This document shows, one piece after another, positions 24,558-33,688 of a stretch of 64,000 nt of DNA (positions within the stretch are counted from its first letter, which is position 1; the number at the start of each line of letters is the position of its first letter). Origin of the DNA: JAGSOU01 sp049974865 (GTDB lineage Bacteria; Pseudomonadota; Alphaproteobacteria; Rhodobacterales; Rhodobacteraceae); NCBI GenBank assembly GCA_049974865.1, contig JBNGCX010000011.1:1-64000 (forward strand), written 5' to 3'. Made by a program: the position numbers and the translations under genes. The notes below the pieces were generated by a model, which was not told the DNA's origin, ran no database searches, and saw nothing but the letters and a program-made list of their open reading frames with translations.

Positions 24558-26906
24558 ATGATCGGAATGTATATTGGCGCCTCGGCGCGGAAGCAGGGTT
24601 TGCGGGCTTTCGGACGCCAGCTCTTGATGGCGGTTTTCCTCGTCGTTTCAACGATTTGCCTGGCGGCGCCCGAGGCTCGCGCACAAAGCTACAGCTTCAC
24701 CTCCGTCCAGATCGAGGGCAATCAGCGGGTCGATGGATCGACCATTCTCAGCTATGCCGGAATCAGCCGCGGCCAGACCGTCACGGCGGCCGAGTTGAAC
24801 GATGCCTACCAGCGGATCGTCGACAGCGGCCTGTTCGAAAGCGTCGAGCTGGTGCCGCAGGGCGGGCGCCTGCTGATCCGGGTGGTCGAATACCCCACCA
24901 TCAACATCATCAATTTCGAGGGCAACGCCCGCCTCAAGGACGAGGATCTGGCCGCGATCATCCGCTCGCAGTCCCGTCGGGTCTACAGCCCGCGCCTGGC
25001 CGAGGCCGATGCCGCCGCCATCGTGCAGGCCTATGAACAGGCGGGCCGCCTGGCCGCCACGGTCGAGCCGCGCATCATCCGCCGCTCCGAGAACCGAGTC
25101 GACCTGGTGTTCGAGATCACCGAGGGCGCGGTCGTCGAGGTCGAGCGGATCTCCTTCGTCGGCAACCGCAGTTTCAGCGAGCGCCGCCTGCGCCGGGTCC
25201 TGCAGACCAAGCAGGCCGGGCTGCTGCGCGCGCTGATCGGCAGCGACACCTTCATCGCCGACCGTATCGAGTTCGACAAGCAGGTGCTGCGCGATTTCTA
25301 CCTGTCGCGCGGCTTCATCGATTTCCAGGTGCTCTCGGTCAGTTCCGAACTGACCCGGCGCCGCAGCGGCTTCCTGGTGACCTTCAACATCCGCGAGGGA
25401 CAGCCCTTCCGCTTCGGCGAGGTTACCGCCTCCAGCGATCTCGAAGAGGTCGACCCGGCCGAGTTCGAAAAGGAAATCCGTGTCCGCGAGGGCGGCGTCT
25501 ACAACCCGCTGGCGCTGGAGAACACCATCGCCCGGCTGGAGCGGCTGGCGCTGCGCAAGGGGCTGAACTTCATCCGGGTCGAGCCGCGCATCACCCGCAA
25601 CGACCGCGACCTGACGCTGGACGTGGATTTCGTGATCTCCGAGGGGCCGCGCGTCTTCGTCGAGCGCATCGACATCGAGGGCAACGCCACCACGCTGGAC
25701 CGCGTGATCCGGCGCCAGTTCAAGACCGTCGAGGGCGACCCGTTCAACCCGCGCGAGATCCGCGAGTCGGCCGAGCGCATCCGCGCCCTGGGGTTCTTCT
25801 CCAAGGCCGATGTCGAGGCGCGCGAGGGCACCTCGCCCGACCAGGTGATCGTGGACGTGAATGTCGAGGAACAGCCGACCGGCTCGCTCTCCTTCGGCCT
25901 GAGCTACAGCGTCGACTCCGGCGCCGGCGCCACGGTCAGCTTCTCCGAATCGAACTTCCTGGGACGCGGCCAGTATCTGAGCTTCAGCCTGACCACCGGC
26001 GCCGACAGCCAGAGCTCGCAATTCATCTTTGCCGAGCCCGCGTTCCTGGGGCGCGACGTCACCTTCCGCTTCGCGATCAGCCACACTGAGACCGACCAGG
26101 AAAACGGCGAGACCTACAAGACCAAGGAAACCATACTCAACCCGTCGCTGGAGTTCCCGGTCAGCGAGAACGGGCGGCTGCAGGTCGGCCTCGGCGTGCG
26201 GAACAACGAAATCTCCAACTACACCGGCGATTCCGCGATCGTCTCGGCCGAGGCTGCCGAGGGCGACCGCCTTGCGGCCTTTGTTGGCTACACCTACAGC
26301 TACGACTCGCGCCGCGCCGGGCTGAACCCGAATGCCGGTGTCGTGCTGACCTTCAGCCAGGAATTCGCCGGCCTGGGCGGCGACGCCGAATACGTGGAAA
26401 CCACCGCCGAGCTGAAGGGCCAGACCTTGGCCTTCCGCGAGGAGGTGACCCTGCGCGCCGAGCTCGAGGGCGGCATCATCAACATGCTGAGCGGCAGCAG
26501 CCGAGTGACCGACCGCTACTACCTGAACGGCAAGATCCGCGGCTTCGAGTTCAACGGGCTCGGCCCGCGCGACCTGGCCGCGGCCGACGAGGATGCGCTC
26601 GGCGGCAACATGTTCGCGGTGGCCCGTTTCGAGGCCGAGTTCCCGCTGGGCCTGCCCGACGAATACGGTATCCGGGGCGGCATCTTTGCCGATGTGGGCA
26701 CGGTCTGGAGCCTCGACAACGTGAACGGCGGCCCGGCCGGGACCGACATCGTCGACGACAGTTTCGAGCTGCGCGCGGCGGCGGGCTTCTCGATCTTCTG
26801 GGACACTCCGATCGGCCCGCTGCGCTTCAACTTCTCGCGCCCGCTGAAGAAGCTGAAATACGACAAGCAGCAGAATTTCGACCTGACCATCTCCACCCGG
26901 TTCTGA
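24558..26906 (+). CDS. bamA: Outer membrane protein assembly factor BamA
   Basis: A 782-aa Omp85 protein that folds and inserts outer-membrane beta-barrels. A signal peptide covers residues ~1-45 (LLMAVFLVVSTICLAAPEARAQ). Five POTRA domains follow (e.g. FTSVQIEGNQRVDGSTILSY at the first; VERIDIEGNATTLDRVI at the last). The C-terminal 16-strand barrel includes the RGFEFNGLGPRD lid motif and ends FDLTISTRF with the terminal aromatic signal. ATG 24558 is chosen; a TTG-initiated extension into the promoter is unlikely. Its stop overlaps the skp-like start by one base. Confidence 0.96.
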   Translation: MIGMYIGASARKQGLRAFGRQLLMAVFLVVSTICLAAPEARAQSYSFTSVQIEGNQRVDGSTILSYAGISRGQTVTAAELNDAYQRIVDSGLFESVELVPQGGRLLIRVVEYPTINIINFEGNARLKDEDLAAIIRSQSRRVYSPRLAEADAAAIVQAYEQAGRLAATVEPRIIRRSENRVDLVFEITEGAVVEVERISFVGNRSFSERRLRRVLQTKQAGLLRALIGSDTFIADRIEFDKQVLRDFYLSRGFIDFQVLSVSSELTRRRSGFLVTFNIREGQPFRFGEVTASSDLEEVDPAEFEKEIRVREGGVYNPLALENTIARLERLALRKGLNFIRVEPRITRNDRDLTLDVDFVISEGPRVFVERIDIEGNATTLDRVIRRQFKTVEGDPFNPREIRESAERIRALGFFSKADVEAREGTSPDQVIVDVNVEEQPTGSLSFGLSYSVDSGAGATVSFSESNFLGRGQYLSFSLTTGADSQSSQFIFAEPAFLGRDVTFRFAISHTETDQENGETYKTKETILNPSLEFPVSENGRLQVGLGVRNNEISNYTGDSAIVSAEAAEGDRLAAFVGYTYSYDSRRAGLNPNAGVVLTFSQEFAGLGGDAEYVETTAELKGQTLAFREEVTLRAELEGGIINMLSGSSRVTDRYYLNGKIRGFEFNGLGPRDLAAADEDALGGNMFAVARFEAEFPLGLPDEYGIRGGIFADVGTVWSLDNVNGGPAGTDIVDDSFELRAAAGFSIFWDTPIGPLRFNFSRPLKKLKYDKQQNFDLTISTRF

Positions 26907-27517
26907 TGGGGCTGCGCGCGTCTGTCCTGGGGCTGGCCCTGGCGCTGGCGCTGCCTTCGGCGGCCCCGGCTCAGGAGGCGCGCGTGCCGCTGCAGAGCCT
27001 GATCGTCACCGTCGACCAGGAACGGCTGTTCTCGGGCTCGGCCTATGGCCAGAGCCTGCTCGACGAGATCGAGAAACAGGCCGCCGCCCTGGCCGCCGAG
27101 AACCGCAAGATCGAGGCAGAGCTCACCGCCGAGGAAAAGCAGCTCACCGAGGACCGCCCGGACATGGCGCCCGAGGAGTTCCGCAAGCTCGCCGCGGAGT
27201 TCGACGACAAGGTGGTCGGTATCCGCGACGCGCAGGACGCCAAGGCGCGCGATATCGTGCGCGCCCGCGAGGAGGTGCAGCAGCAGTTCTACCAGGACGT
27301 CCTGCCCATCCTGACCGAGGTCGTGCGCGAGCGCGGCGCGCTGGTGGTGCTGGAAAGCCGCTCGGTGGTGCTGTCGGCCGGCCAGATCGACGTGACCACC
27401 GAGGCGATCCGGCGGATCGACGCCCAGCTCGCCCCCGAGGCGGGCGACGCCCCGGACCTGCAGCCGGCCCCCGGCGCCGCGCCCGACACCGCCGGGCAAC
27501 CGGCGCCGCAACAGTAG
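26906..27517 (+). CDS. OmpH/Skp family periplasmic chaperone
   Basis: A 203-aa exported protein (signal peptide 1-22, ending SAAPAQ). The OmpH/Skp core is beta then a long coiled coil then beta: IVTVDQERLFSGSAYGQSL, the helical hairpin about 50-125 (EIEKQAAALAAENRKIEAELTAEE...), and GALVVLESRSVVLSAGQIDVT. The tail is Pro/Ala-rich and low in complexity. It binds unfolded outer-membrane proteins. It is coupled to bamA by TGATG and precedes fabZ, as in the classic bamA-skp-fabZ-lpxA cluster. Confidence 0.88.
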   Translation: MGLRASVLGLALALALPSAAPAQEARVPLQSLIVTVDQERLFSGSAYGQSLLDEIEKQAAALAAENRKIEAELTAEEKQLTEDRPDMAPEEFRKLAAEFDDKVVGIRDAQDAKARDIVRAREEVQQQFYQDVLPILTEVVRERGALVVLESRSVVLSAGQIDVTTEAIRRIDAQLAPEAGDAPDLQPAPGAAPDTAGQPAPQQ

Positions 27518-27604
27518 GGGCGCTTGCCCCGGCGCGGGCGAGTTGCTACTTGCCTGCCCAGGCGCCCGGCCCGCGCGGCCGGGGACAACAAAGGACGAGA
27601 CGAC

Positions 27605-28072
27605 ATGAGCGACCAGCCGGTGACCGAGGCCGATATCCACCTGATCCAGCGGATCATCCCGCACCGCTACCCGTTCCTGCTGATCGACAAGGTGAGCGAC
27701 ATCGTCCCCAACCAGGGCGCGGTGGGCGTCAAGAACGTCACCTTCAACGAGCCGCATTTCCAGGGCCATTTCCCCGCCACCCCGATCATGCCCGGCGTGA
27801 CCATCGTCGAGGCCATGGCGCAGACCGCGGCGGTGATGGTCGGCGTGTCGATGGACCTGGCCGACAAGAACATGCTGGTCTATTTCATGGGCATCGACAA
27901 ATGCAAGTTCCGCCGCAAGGTGGTCCCCGGCGACGTGCTGGAGATGCATGTCACCGTGACCCGCGGCAAGCCCGGCGCCAAGGTCTGGAAATTCCAGGGC
28001 CGCGCCGAGGTCGAGGGCGAGCTGGCCTGCGAGGCCGAGTTCACCGCCATGATGGACATGCCGCAGGAGTGA
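27605..28072 (+). CDS. fabZ: 3-hydroxyacyl-[ACP] dehydratase
   Basis: A 155-aa hot-dog fold dehydratase of fatty-acid synthesis. The signature HRYPFLLIDKV is followed by the active-site stretch FNEPHFQGHFPATPIMPGVTIVEAMAQ with the catalytic His and Glu. It competes with LpxA for 3-hydroxyacyl-ACP, and the two genes are adjacent here (5 nt apart). The ATG at 27605 follows AAAGGACGAG. Confidence 0.95.
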   Translation: MSDQPVTEADIHLIQRIIPHRYPFLLIDKVSDIVPNQGAVGVKNVTFNEPHFQGHFPATPIMPGVTIVEAMAQTAAVMVGVSMDLADKNMLVYFMGIDKCKFRRKVVPGDVLEMHVTVTRGKPGAKVWKFQGRAEVEGELACEAEFTAMMDMPQE

Positions 28073-28077
28073 CCCGC

Positions 28078-28875
28078 ATGGGCATCGACGCATCCGCACG
28101 CATCCACCCCTCGGCCGTGATCGAGGAGGGCGCCCGGATCGGCGCGGGCTGCGTCGTCGGCCCCTTCGCGGTGATCGGCCCGCAGGTGGTGCTTGGCGAG
28201 GGGGTGGAGGTGAAATCCCACGCCATCGTGACCGGCGACACCGAGATCGGCGAGGAGACGGTGATCTTCCCCTTCGCCAATATCGGCGACATCCCGCAGG
28301 ACCTGAAATACCAGGGCGAGAAGACCCGCTTGGTGGTCGGCCGGCGCAACCGCATCCGCGAGGGCGTGACCATGAACACCGGCACCGAGGGCGGCGGCGG
28401 CGTCACCCGCGTCGGCGACGACTGCCTGTTCATGACCGGCACGCATGTCGGCCATGACGCGCAGGTCGGCGACCGGGTGATCATGGCCAACAACGCCGCC
28501 CTGGCCGGCCATTGCGTGATCGACGACGAGGTGATCATCGGCGGCCTGTCGGGCATCCACCAATGGGTGCGCGTGGGCCGCGGCGCGATCATCGGCGCGG
28601 TGACCATGGTGACCAACGACGTGATCCCCTATGGCCTGGTGCAGGGCCCGCGCGGCCATCTCGACGGGCTCAACCTGGTCGGGCTGAAACGCCGCGGCGT
28701 GCCGCGCGCCGACATCACCGCGCTGCGCGCCGCCTACCAGGCGCTGGCCCAGGGCGAGGGCGCCTTCCAGGAGCGTGCCCAGCGCCTCGCCGACGACACC
28801 GACAGCGATTACGTCCGCGACATCGTCGAGTTCATCCTCGGCAACAGCGACCGTTCCTTCCTGACCCCGAACTGA
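28078..28875 (+). CDS. lpxA: Acyl-[ACP]-UDP-N-acetylglucosamine O-acyltransferase
   Basis: A 265-aa left-handed beta-helix acyltransferase, first enzyme of lipid A synthesis. Hexapeptide repeats run through the first ~190 residues (IHPSAVIEEGARIGAGCVVGPFAVIG...). The catalytic His lies in THVGHDAQVG or the following AGHCVIDD loop, and the helical C-terminus includes GLVQGPRGHLDGLNLVGLKRRG. It is the usual UDP-GlcNAc type by overall pattern. Confidence 0.95.
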   Translation: MGIDASARIHPSAVIEEGARIGAGCVVGPFAVIGPQVVLGEGVEVKSHAIVTGDTEIGEETVIFPFANIGDIPQDLKYQGEKTRLVVGRRNRIREGVTMNTGTEGGGGVTRVGDDCLFMTGTHVGHDAQVGDRVIMANNAALAGHCVIDDEVIIGGLSGIHQWVRVGRGAIIGAVTMVTNDVIPYGLVQGPRGHLDGLNLVGLKRRGVPRADITALRAAYQALAQGEGAFQERAQRLADDTDSDYVRDIVEFILGNSDRSFLTPN

Positions 28876-28883
28876 GCCGACCC

Positions 28884-29714
28884 ATGCCCGCAACCGCCCT
28901 CATCGCCGGCACCGGCGCCTTGCCCGTCCTGCTTGCCGACCGCCTCGAGGCCGAGGGGCAAAGCTTCCTGCTGGCCGAGATGGAGGGCCACCCGGTCGAG
29001 GCGCGCCCCGGCTGGCGGGTGGAGCAATTCTGCATCGAGCAGCTCGCGCCGCTTTTCGAGCGCCTGCACGAGGCGGGGATGACCCGTGTCGTCTTTGCCG
29101 GCGCCGTGGCCCGACCCGGGATCGACCCGACCCGCATCGACCCCAAGACGGCGCAGGTCCTGCCGCGCCTCGTGGCCGCATTCCAGCAGGGCGACGACGC
29201 GCTGCTGCGCACGGTGATCGCGCTGTTCGAGGAGGCCGGGTTCGAGGTCGTCGGCGCCGAGGCCATCGCGCCCGAGCTGGTGCCGGGCGAGGGGGTGCTG
29301 AGCGCCGCCCAGCCCTCCGACGCCGACCGCAGGGATGCCGCGCGCGCGGCCGAGATCGTGGCCGGGCTCGGCGCGCTGGACGTGGGGCAGGGCGCGGTGG
29401 TGGCGCAGGGCCTGTGCCTGGCGGTCGAGACCCTGCCGGGCACCGACGCCATGCTGCGCTGGGTGGCCGAGGTGGCGGGCGAAAAACGCCCCGATCCCAA
29501 CGGCGCGCGGGGCGTGTTCTACAAGGCCCCCAAGCCGGGGCAGGAGCGGCGGGTCGACCTGCCCGCCATCGGCCCCGAGACCGTCGCCGCCGCCGCCCGC
29601 GCGGGTCTGGCCGGTGTGGTGATCGAGGCCGGCGGGGTGATGATCCTCGACCGCGCGGCGACGCTGGCCGAGGCGGAGCGGGCCGGCCTGTTCCTCTGGG
29701 CGCGGAGGCCATGA
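28884..29714 (+). CDS. lpxI: UDP-2,3-diacylglucosamine diphosphatase LpxI
   Basis: A 276-aa protein of the DUF1009/LpxI family, which in alphaproteobacteria replaces LpxH in hydrolysing UDP-2,3-diacylglucosamine to lipid X. Visible features are ALIAGTGALPVLLADRL at the N-terminus, EAIAPELVPGEGVLS in the middle and the C-terminal KAPKPGQERRVDLPAIGPETV stretch conserved in the family. It sits between lpxA and lpxB, exactly where its step falls in the pathway, and overlaps lpxB by ATGA. Confidence 0.92.
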   Translation: MPATALIAGTGALPVLLADRLEAEGQSFLLAEMEGHPVEARPGWRVEQFCIEQLAPLFERLHEAGMTRVVFAGAVARPGIDPTRIDPKTAQVLPRLVAAFQQGDDALLRTVIALFEEAGFEVVGAEAIAPELVPGEGVLSAAQPSDADRRDAARAAEIVAGLGALDVGQGAVVAQGLCLAVETLPGTDAMLRWVAEVAGEKRPDPNGARGVFYKAPKPGQERRVDLPAIGPETVAAAARAGLAGVVIEAGGVMILDRAATLAEAERAGLFLWARRP

Positions 29715-30880
29715 CCCGGCTGTTCCTGATCGCGGGCGAACCCTCGGGCGACGCGCTCGGCGCGGCGCTGATGGCCGGGCTGAAGGAACTGGCGCCGGGG
29801 GTGGAATTTCACGGCGTGGGCGGGCCGCTGATGCAGGCCGAGGGGCTGGACAGCCTGTTCCCGATGGAAGAACTCAGCGTGATGGGCCTGGCCGAGGTAC
29901 TGCCGCGCTACCGCCACCTGATGCGCCGGATCAAGCAATGCGCGGCCGAGGTGCTGCGGATCACCCCCGACGCGCTGATCACCATCGACAGCCCCGATTT
30001 CGGCCTGCGCGTGGCGCGCCGGGTCAAGGCGGCCTCCAGCATCCGCACGGTGCATTACGTGGCCCCCACCGTCTGGGCCTGGCGGCCGGGACGGGCGGCG
30101 AAGATGGCCGAGGTGGTCGACCAGGTTCTGGCGCTCTTCCCCTTCGAGCCGCCCTATATGGAGGCCGAGGGGATGCGCTGCGATTTCGTCGGCCACCCGG
30201 TGGTGGCGCAGCCGCAGGCCAGCGATGCCGAGGTCGCCGCCTTCCACGCCGCCCATGGCATCGCGCCCGACGAACGGATCTTGCTGGTCCTGCCCGGCTC
30301 GCGCGAGGGCGAGGTCGGCCGCTTGGCCCCGATCTTCGGCGAGGCGCTGCGCCCGGTGCTGGCGCGCCATCCCGGGCTGCGGGTGGTGGTGCCGGCGGCG
30401 CTGCCGGTGGCGGGGCTGCTGCCCGATCTGCTGGGGAAATGGCCCGGCGAGCCGGTTCTGCTGGACCCGCGCGGCCGGCGCGAGGACGATGCGCTGGCCG
30501 AGAAGCGCGCGGCCTTCCGCGCCGCCGGGCTGGCGCTGGCCGCCTCGGGCACCGTGTCGCTGGAACTGGCGGCGGCGGGCACGCCCATGGTCATCGCCTA
30601 TGACATGAACTGGATCAGCCGCATGCTGATCGCGCGCATGTTGAGGATCGACACCGTGACGCTGGTCAACATCGTCACCGCGACCCGCGCGGTGCCCGAG
30701 TTCCTGGGCGAGGCCTGCAAGCCCGCGCCGATCGCCGGGGCGCTGCTGACGCTGCTGGAGGACGAGGCGGCCCGGCAGGCACAGATCGCCGCCGGCGCCG
30801 AGACCATGCGGCGGCTGGGGCAGGGAGGCGAGGCGCCCGGCCTGCGCGCGGCCCGTGCCGTTCTGGACGGGTTGCGCTGA
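29711..30880 (+). CDS. lpxB: Lipid-A-disaccharide synthase
   Basis: A 389-aa GT19 glycosyltransferase condensing UDP-diacylglucosamine with lipid X. The N-terminus LFLIAGEPSGDALGAALMAGL and HGVGGPLMQAEGLDSLFPMEELSVMGLAEVLPR are diagnostic. Further motifs are YVAPTVWAWRPGRAAKMA, LLVLPGSREGEVGRLAP and the nucleotide-binding ASGTVSLELAAAGTPMVIAY. It ends the bamA-lpxB operon. Confidence 0.96.
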   Translation: MTRLFLIAGEPSGDALGAALMAGLKELAPGVEFHGVGGPLMQAEGLDSLFPMEELSVMGLAEVLPRYRHLMRRIKQCAAEVLRITPDALITIDSPDFGLRVARRVKAASSIRTVHYVAPTVWAWRPGRAAKMAEVVDQVLALFPFEPPYMEAEGMRCDFVGHPVVAQPQASDAEVAAFHAAHGIAPDERILLVLPGSREGEVGRLAPIFGEALRPVLARHPGLRVVVPAALPVAGLLPDLLGKWPGEPVLLDPRGRREDDALAEKRAAFRAAGLALAASGTVSLELAAAGTPMVIAYDMNWISRMLIARMLRIDTVTLVNIVTATRAVPEFLGEACKPAPIAGALLTLLEDEAARQAQIAAGAETMRRLGQGGEAPGLRAARAVLDGLR

Positions 30881-30930
30881 GCCAACGTCCCGCGCCATAC
30901 TCTCGCCGTATCCTTTCGGGAGGGACCGAC

Positions 30931-31263
30931 ATGCGCCGCGTGGCCCTGTGCCTGCTGCTCCTGACCAGCGCCGCCGCCCGCGCCGACGAGGCCGCGACGG
31001 TGGAGGGAACGGACATGACCGCCCCCTGCATGGAGCCGCCCGCGTCCCAGGAAGGCGTCGAGGTCGATGCCGAACACGGGGCGTGGTATTACAGGCAGGC
31101 CTGTGCCATGTGCCATGGCCCCGCGGACATGGTGCGCGCGCGCATCCAGGGGGAAACCGAGGCCGAGCGCAGCGCCTGGCTCGACGTCTATCTTCAGCAC
31201 CACCACTGCGCGCCGGACGAGGCGATGCGGGCCGACCTGATCGCCTATCTATTACAGGACTAA
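30931..31263 (+). CDS. Small periplasmic c-type cytochrome-like protein
   Basis: A 110-aa protein with a signal peptide (ALCLLLLTSAAARA) and a single haem-attachment motif CAMCH in RQACAMCHGPADMVRARI. The C-terminal half has EAMRADLIAYLLQ, resembling the last helix of class I cytochromes, with a possible Met ligand. An additional Cys lies in the unusual HHHCAPDE run. Redox partner unknown. It converges on mnmA with 16 nt between stops. Confidence 0.75.
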   Translation: MRRVALCLLLLTSAAARADEAATVEGTDMTAPCMEPPASQEGVEVDAEHGAWYYRQACAMCHGPADMVRARIQGETEAERSAWLDVYLQHHHCAPDEAMRADLIAYLLQD

Positions 31264-31279
31264 GGGGTAGGCGCGGGCG

Positions 31280-32428
31280 TTACCGTCCGCGCCAGATCCA
31301 GCCGCCGCCCAGGATGCGCGAGCCGCCGGTTTCGTAGAACACGCAGGCCTGGCCGGGGCTGACGCCCTCTTCGGGGGTCAGCAGCTCCACCTCCGCCTCG
31401 GTGGGCGAAAGCGGGCGGATGATCGCCTCGCGCGGCGGCCGGGTGGAGCGGACCTTGACCGCGACATGCCATTCCTTTTCCGAGTCGAAGGCCGCGTCGC
31501 CCAGCCAGTTGATCTCGCGCACCGGCACGATGCGGGTGGCGAGCATCTCCTTGGGCCCGACGACCACCCGGCGGGTCTCGACATCCAGCTTGACCACGTA
31601 GAGCGGCTCGCTCAGCCCGCCGATCCCGAGGCCGCGGCGCTGGCCGATGGTGTAGTGGATCACGCCCTCATGCGTGCCCAGAACGCGGCCGTCGGCATGC
31701 ACGATCTCGCCCGGTTCCGCCGCGCCGGGGCGCAGCTTCTCGATCACGCTGGCATAGTTGCCGTCGGGCACGAAGCAGATGTCCTGGCTGTCGGGCTTGT
31801 CCGCCACGGCCAGCCCGTATTCGGCCGCCAGCGCCCGGGTCGCGTCCTTAGAAGGTAGGTGACCCAGCGGGAAGCGCAGGTAATCCAGCTGCTCGGGCGT
31901 GGTGGAGAACAGGAAATAGCTCTGGTCGCGCGAGGGGTCGGCGGCGCAGTGCAACTCGGGCCCGTTCTCGCCCAGCTTGCGCTGGATGTAGTGGCCGGTG
32001 GCCATGCAGTCGGCGTCCAGCTCCTTGGCGGTTTGCAGCAGGTCCTTGAACTTCACCCGCTCGTTGCAGCGGATGCAGGGCACCGGCGTGGCGCCGGCAA
32101 GGTAGCTTTCGGCGAACTCGTCGATGACCGCGTCGCGGAAGATGTTTTCATAATCCAGCACGTAGTGCGGGAAGCCCTTTTCCTCGGCCACCCGGCGCGC
32201 GTCGTGGATGTCGATGCCGGCGCAGCAGGCGCCCTTCTTGGCCAGCGCCGCGCCGTGATCGTAGAGCTGCAGGGTCACGCCGACCACGTCGTAGCCCTCA
32301 TCGGCCAGCTTGGCCGCCACGACCGAGCTGTCCACGCCGCCGGACATCGCCACCACCACCCGGGTCTCCGAGGGGGGCTTGGCGAATCCAAGCGAGTTCA
32401 GCGCATCTGTCTTGCGGTCGAGGGGCAT
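31280..32428 (-). CDS. mnmA: tRNA 2-thiouridine(34) synthase MnmA
   Basis: A 382-aa ATP-dependent thiouridylase that makes s2U34 in Lys, Glu and Gln tRNAs. The PP-loop SGGVDSS is at 29-35. Catalytic cysteines are Cys121 in CIRCNERVKF and Cys218 in SQDICFVPDGNYA. Other family marks are GHYIQRK and DQSYFLF. A typical alphaproteobacterial N-terminal extension of ~20 residues precedes the PP-loop. It is divergent from sciP, with 122 nt between starts containing a CtrA box. Confidence 0.95.
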   Translation of the reverse strand: MPLDRKTDALNSLGFAKPPSETRVVVAMSGGVDSSVVAAKLADEGYDVVGVTLQLYDHGAALAKKGACCAGIDIHDARRVAEEKGFPHYVLDYENIFRDAVIDEFAESYLAGATPVPCIRCNERVKFKDLLQTAKELDADCMATGHYIQRKLGENGPELHCAADPSRDQSYFLFSTTPEQLDYLRFPLGHLPSKDATRALAAEYGLAVADKPDSQDICFVPDGNYASVIEKLRPGAAEPGEIVHADGRVLGTHEGVIHYTIGQRRGLGIGGLSEPLYVVKLDVETRRVVVGPKEMLATRIVPVREINWLGDAAFDSEKEWHVAVKVRSTRPPREAIIRPLSPTEAEVELLTPEEGVSPGQACVFYETGGSRILGGGWIWRGR

Positions 32429-32491
32429 GATCGTCTCCTGCGGGAAGTACGTGGGAATATAGGAAAATGCGAAATAGTCTCAAGCCCCGCA

Positions 32492-32506
32492 TTAAGGTCT
32501 CTTTAA
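32492..32506 (+). promoter_or_regulatory. Consensus CtrA-binding box upstream of sciP
   Basis: TTAAGGTCTCTTTAA matches TTAA-N7-TTAA exactly. It lies 45 nt before the sciP ATG. In alphaproteobacteria CtrA activates sciP; the site fits that loop. Confidence 0.75.
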
Positions 32507-32550
32507 GTGAGATCGCGGCAATTTCCCCTTGTCACGCAGAGGGGAGAGCC

Positions 32551-32829
32551 ATGTTCATCAAACGCGTTAACGGGCCGCGCACCGTTTCGCTGCCGGACGG
32601 CAGCACCATGACCCGTGCCGACCTTCCTCCGGTGGACACCGAGCGCTGGGTCGCCAGCCGCAAGGCCGCCGTGGTCAAGGCCGTTGCCGCCGGTCTGATC
32701 ACGCGCGAGGAGGCCAAGGCGCGCTACGCGCTGTCGGAAGAGGAGCTGGCGAGTTGGGAGAATGCGATCATCCAGCACGGGAAAGAGGCCCTGAAAGCGA
32801 CAACCCTACAGCGCTATAGACAACTCTAG
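32551..32829 (+). CDS. sciP: DUF1153 protein, CtrA inhibitor SciP
   Basis: A 92-aa protein of the DUF1153 family, whose Caulobacter member SciP binds CtrA and blocks transcription activation. The conserved core is seen: TMTRADLPPVDTERWVASRKAAVVKAVAAGLITREEAKARYALSEEELASWE, a helix-turn-helix-like fold, then a basic C-terminus ending LQRYRQL. The ATG at 32551 has AGGGGAGAG upstream; a longer frame from 32467 is not needed. It sits directly upstream of ctrA, which supports the functional link. Confidence 0.88.
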   Translation: MFIKRVNGPRTVSLPDGSTMTRADLPPVDTERWVASRKAAVVKAVAAGLITREEAKARYALSEEELASWENAIIQHGKEALKATTLQRYRQL

Positions 32830-32856
32830 CGGGTGTTCCTACCATGCCTGACAGTG

Positions 32857-32875
32857 GTAACGTGTAATTAACCAT
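32857..32875 (+). promoter_or_regulatory. Near-consensus CtrA box and TTAACCAT half-site upstream of ctrA
   Basis: GTAACGTGTAATTAA (32857-32871) is one mismatch from TTAA-N7-TTAA, and its right half extends to TTAACCAT (32868-32875), a CtrA half-site motif known from alphaproteobacteria. It is about 46 nt from the ctrA start, consistent with autoregulation. Confidence 0.55.
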
Positions 32876-32920
32876 TCTTACGCACTGTGGTCAGGATTAT
32901 TGAGTGGGGGAGAAATTTTG

Positions 32921-33634
32921 ATGCGCATATTGCTTGTGGAGGACGATCCGACGACGGCCAGGAGCATCGACATGATGCTCACCCACGCCAACCTGAACGT
33001 CTATGCGACGTCGCTTGGCGAGGAAGGCATGGATCTGGCGAAACTCTACGATTACGACCTGATCCTGCTCGACCTGCAGCTTCCGGACATGAACGGGCAC
33101 GAGGTCTTGCGCCAGCTACGCCTGGCCCGCGTCGATACGCCGATCCTGATCCTGTCGGGCTCTGACGACACCGAGAACAAGATCAAGGGATTCGGGTTCG
33201 GCGCCGACGATTACCTCACCAAGCCGTTCCATCGCGAGGAACTGGTGGCGCGCATCCACGCGATCATCCGCCGGTCCAAGGGGCATGCGCAATCGGTGAT
33301 CCGCACCGGCCGCCTGTCGGTGAACCTCGACGACAAGACGGTGGATGTGGACGACATGCCGGTGCACCTCACCGGCAAGGAATACCAGATGCTGGAGCTC
33401 CTCTCGCTGCGCAAGGGCACGACCCTGACCAAGGAGATGTTTCTCAACCACCTCTACGGCGGCATGGACGAGCCCGAGCTGAAGATCATCGACGTCTTCA
33501 TCTGCAAGCTGCGCAAGAAGCTCAGCCAGGCCACCGGGGGCGAGAACTATATCGAGACAGTCTGGGGCCGCGGCTACGTGCTGCGCGACCCCGAATCCGG
33601 CGCCGGCGGCGGGCATATCGCGCTGGGGGCCTGA
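32921..33634 (+). CDS. ctrA: Cell-cycle response regulator CtrA
   Basis: A 237-aa OmpR-type response regulator. The receiver domain has the acidic pocket (VEDDP), phosphoacceptor Asp51 (LILLDLQLPDMNG) and the Lys in LTKPFHREEL. The C-terminal winged helix includes VHLTGKEYQMLELLSLRKGTTLTKEMFLNHLYGGMDEPELKIIDVFICKLRKK, the nearly invariant CtrA DNA-binding region. It controls motility, gene transfer agent and cell-cycle genes in Rhodobacterales. The ATG at 32921 with GGGGGAGA upstream is chosen over a TTG at 32900. Confidence 0.95.
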   Translation: MRILLVEDDPTTARSIDMMLTHANLNVYATSLGEEGMDLAKLYDYDLILLDLQLPDMNGHEVLRQLRLARVDTPILILSGSDDTENKIKGFGFGADDYLTKPFHREELVARIHAIIRRSKGHAQSVIRTGRLSVNLDDKTVDVDDMPVHLTGKEYQMLELLSLRKGTTLTKEMFLNHLYGGMDEPELKIIDVFICKLRKKLSQATGGENYIETVWGRGYVLRDPESGAGGGHIALGA

Positions 33635-33688
33635 CCGGGACGTGCCGGCCGGGATCCGCGGCCGCAGGCGACGCGCGGGCTGGACCTG

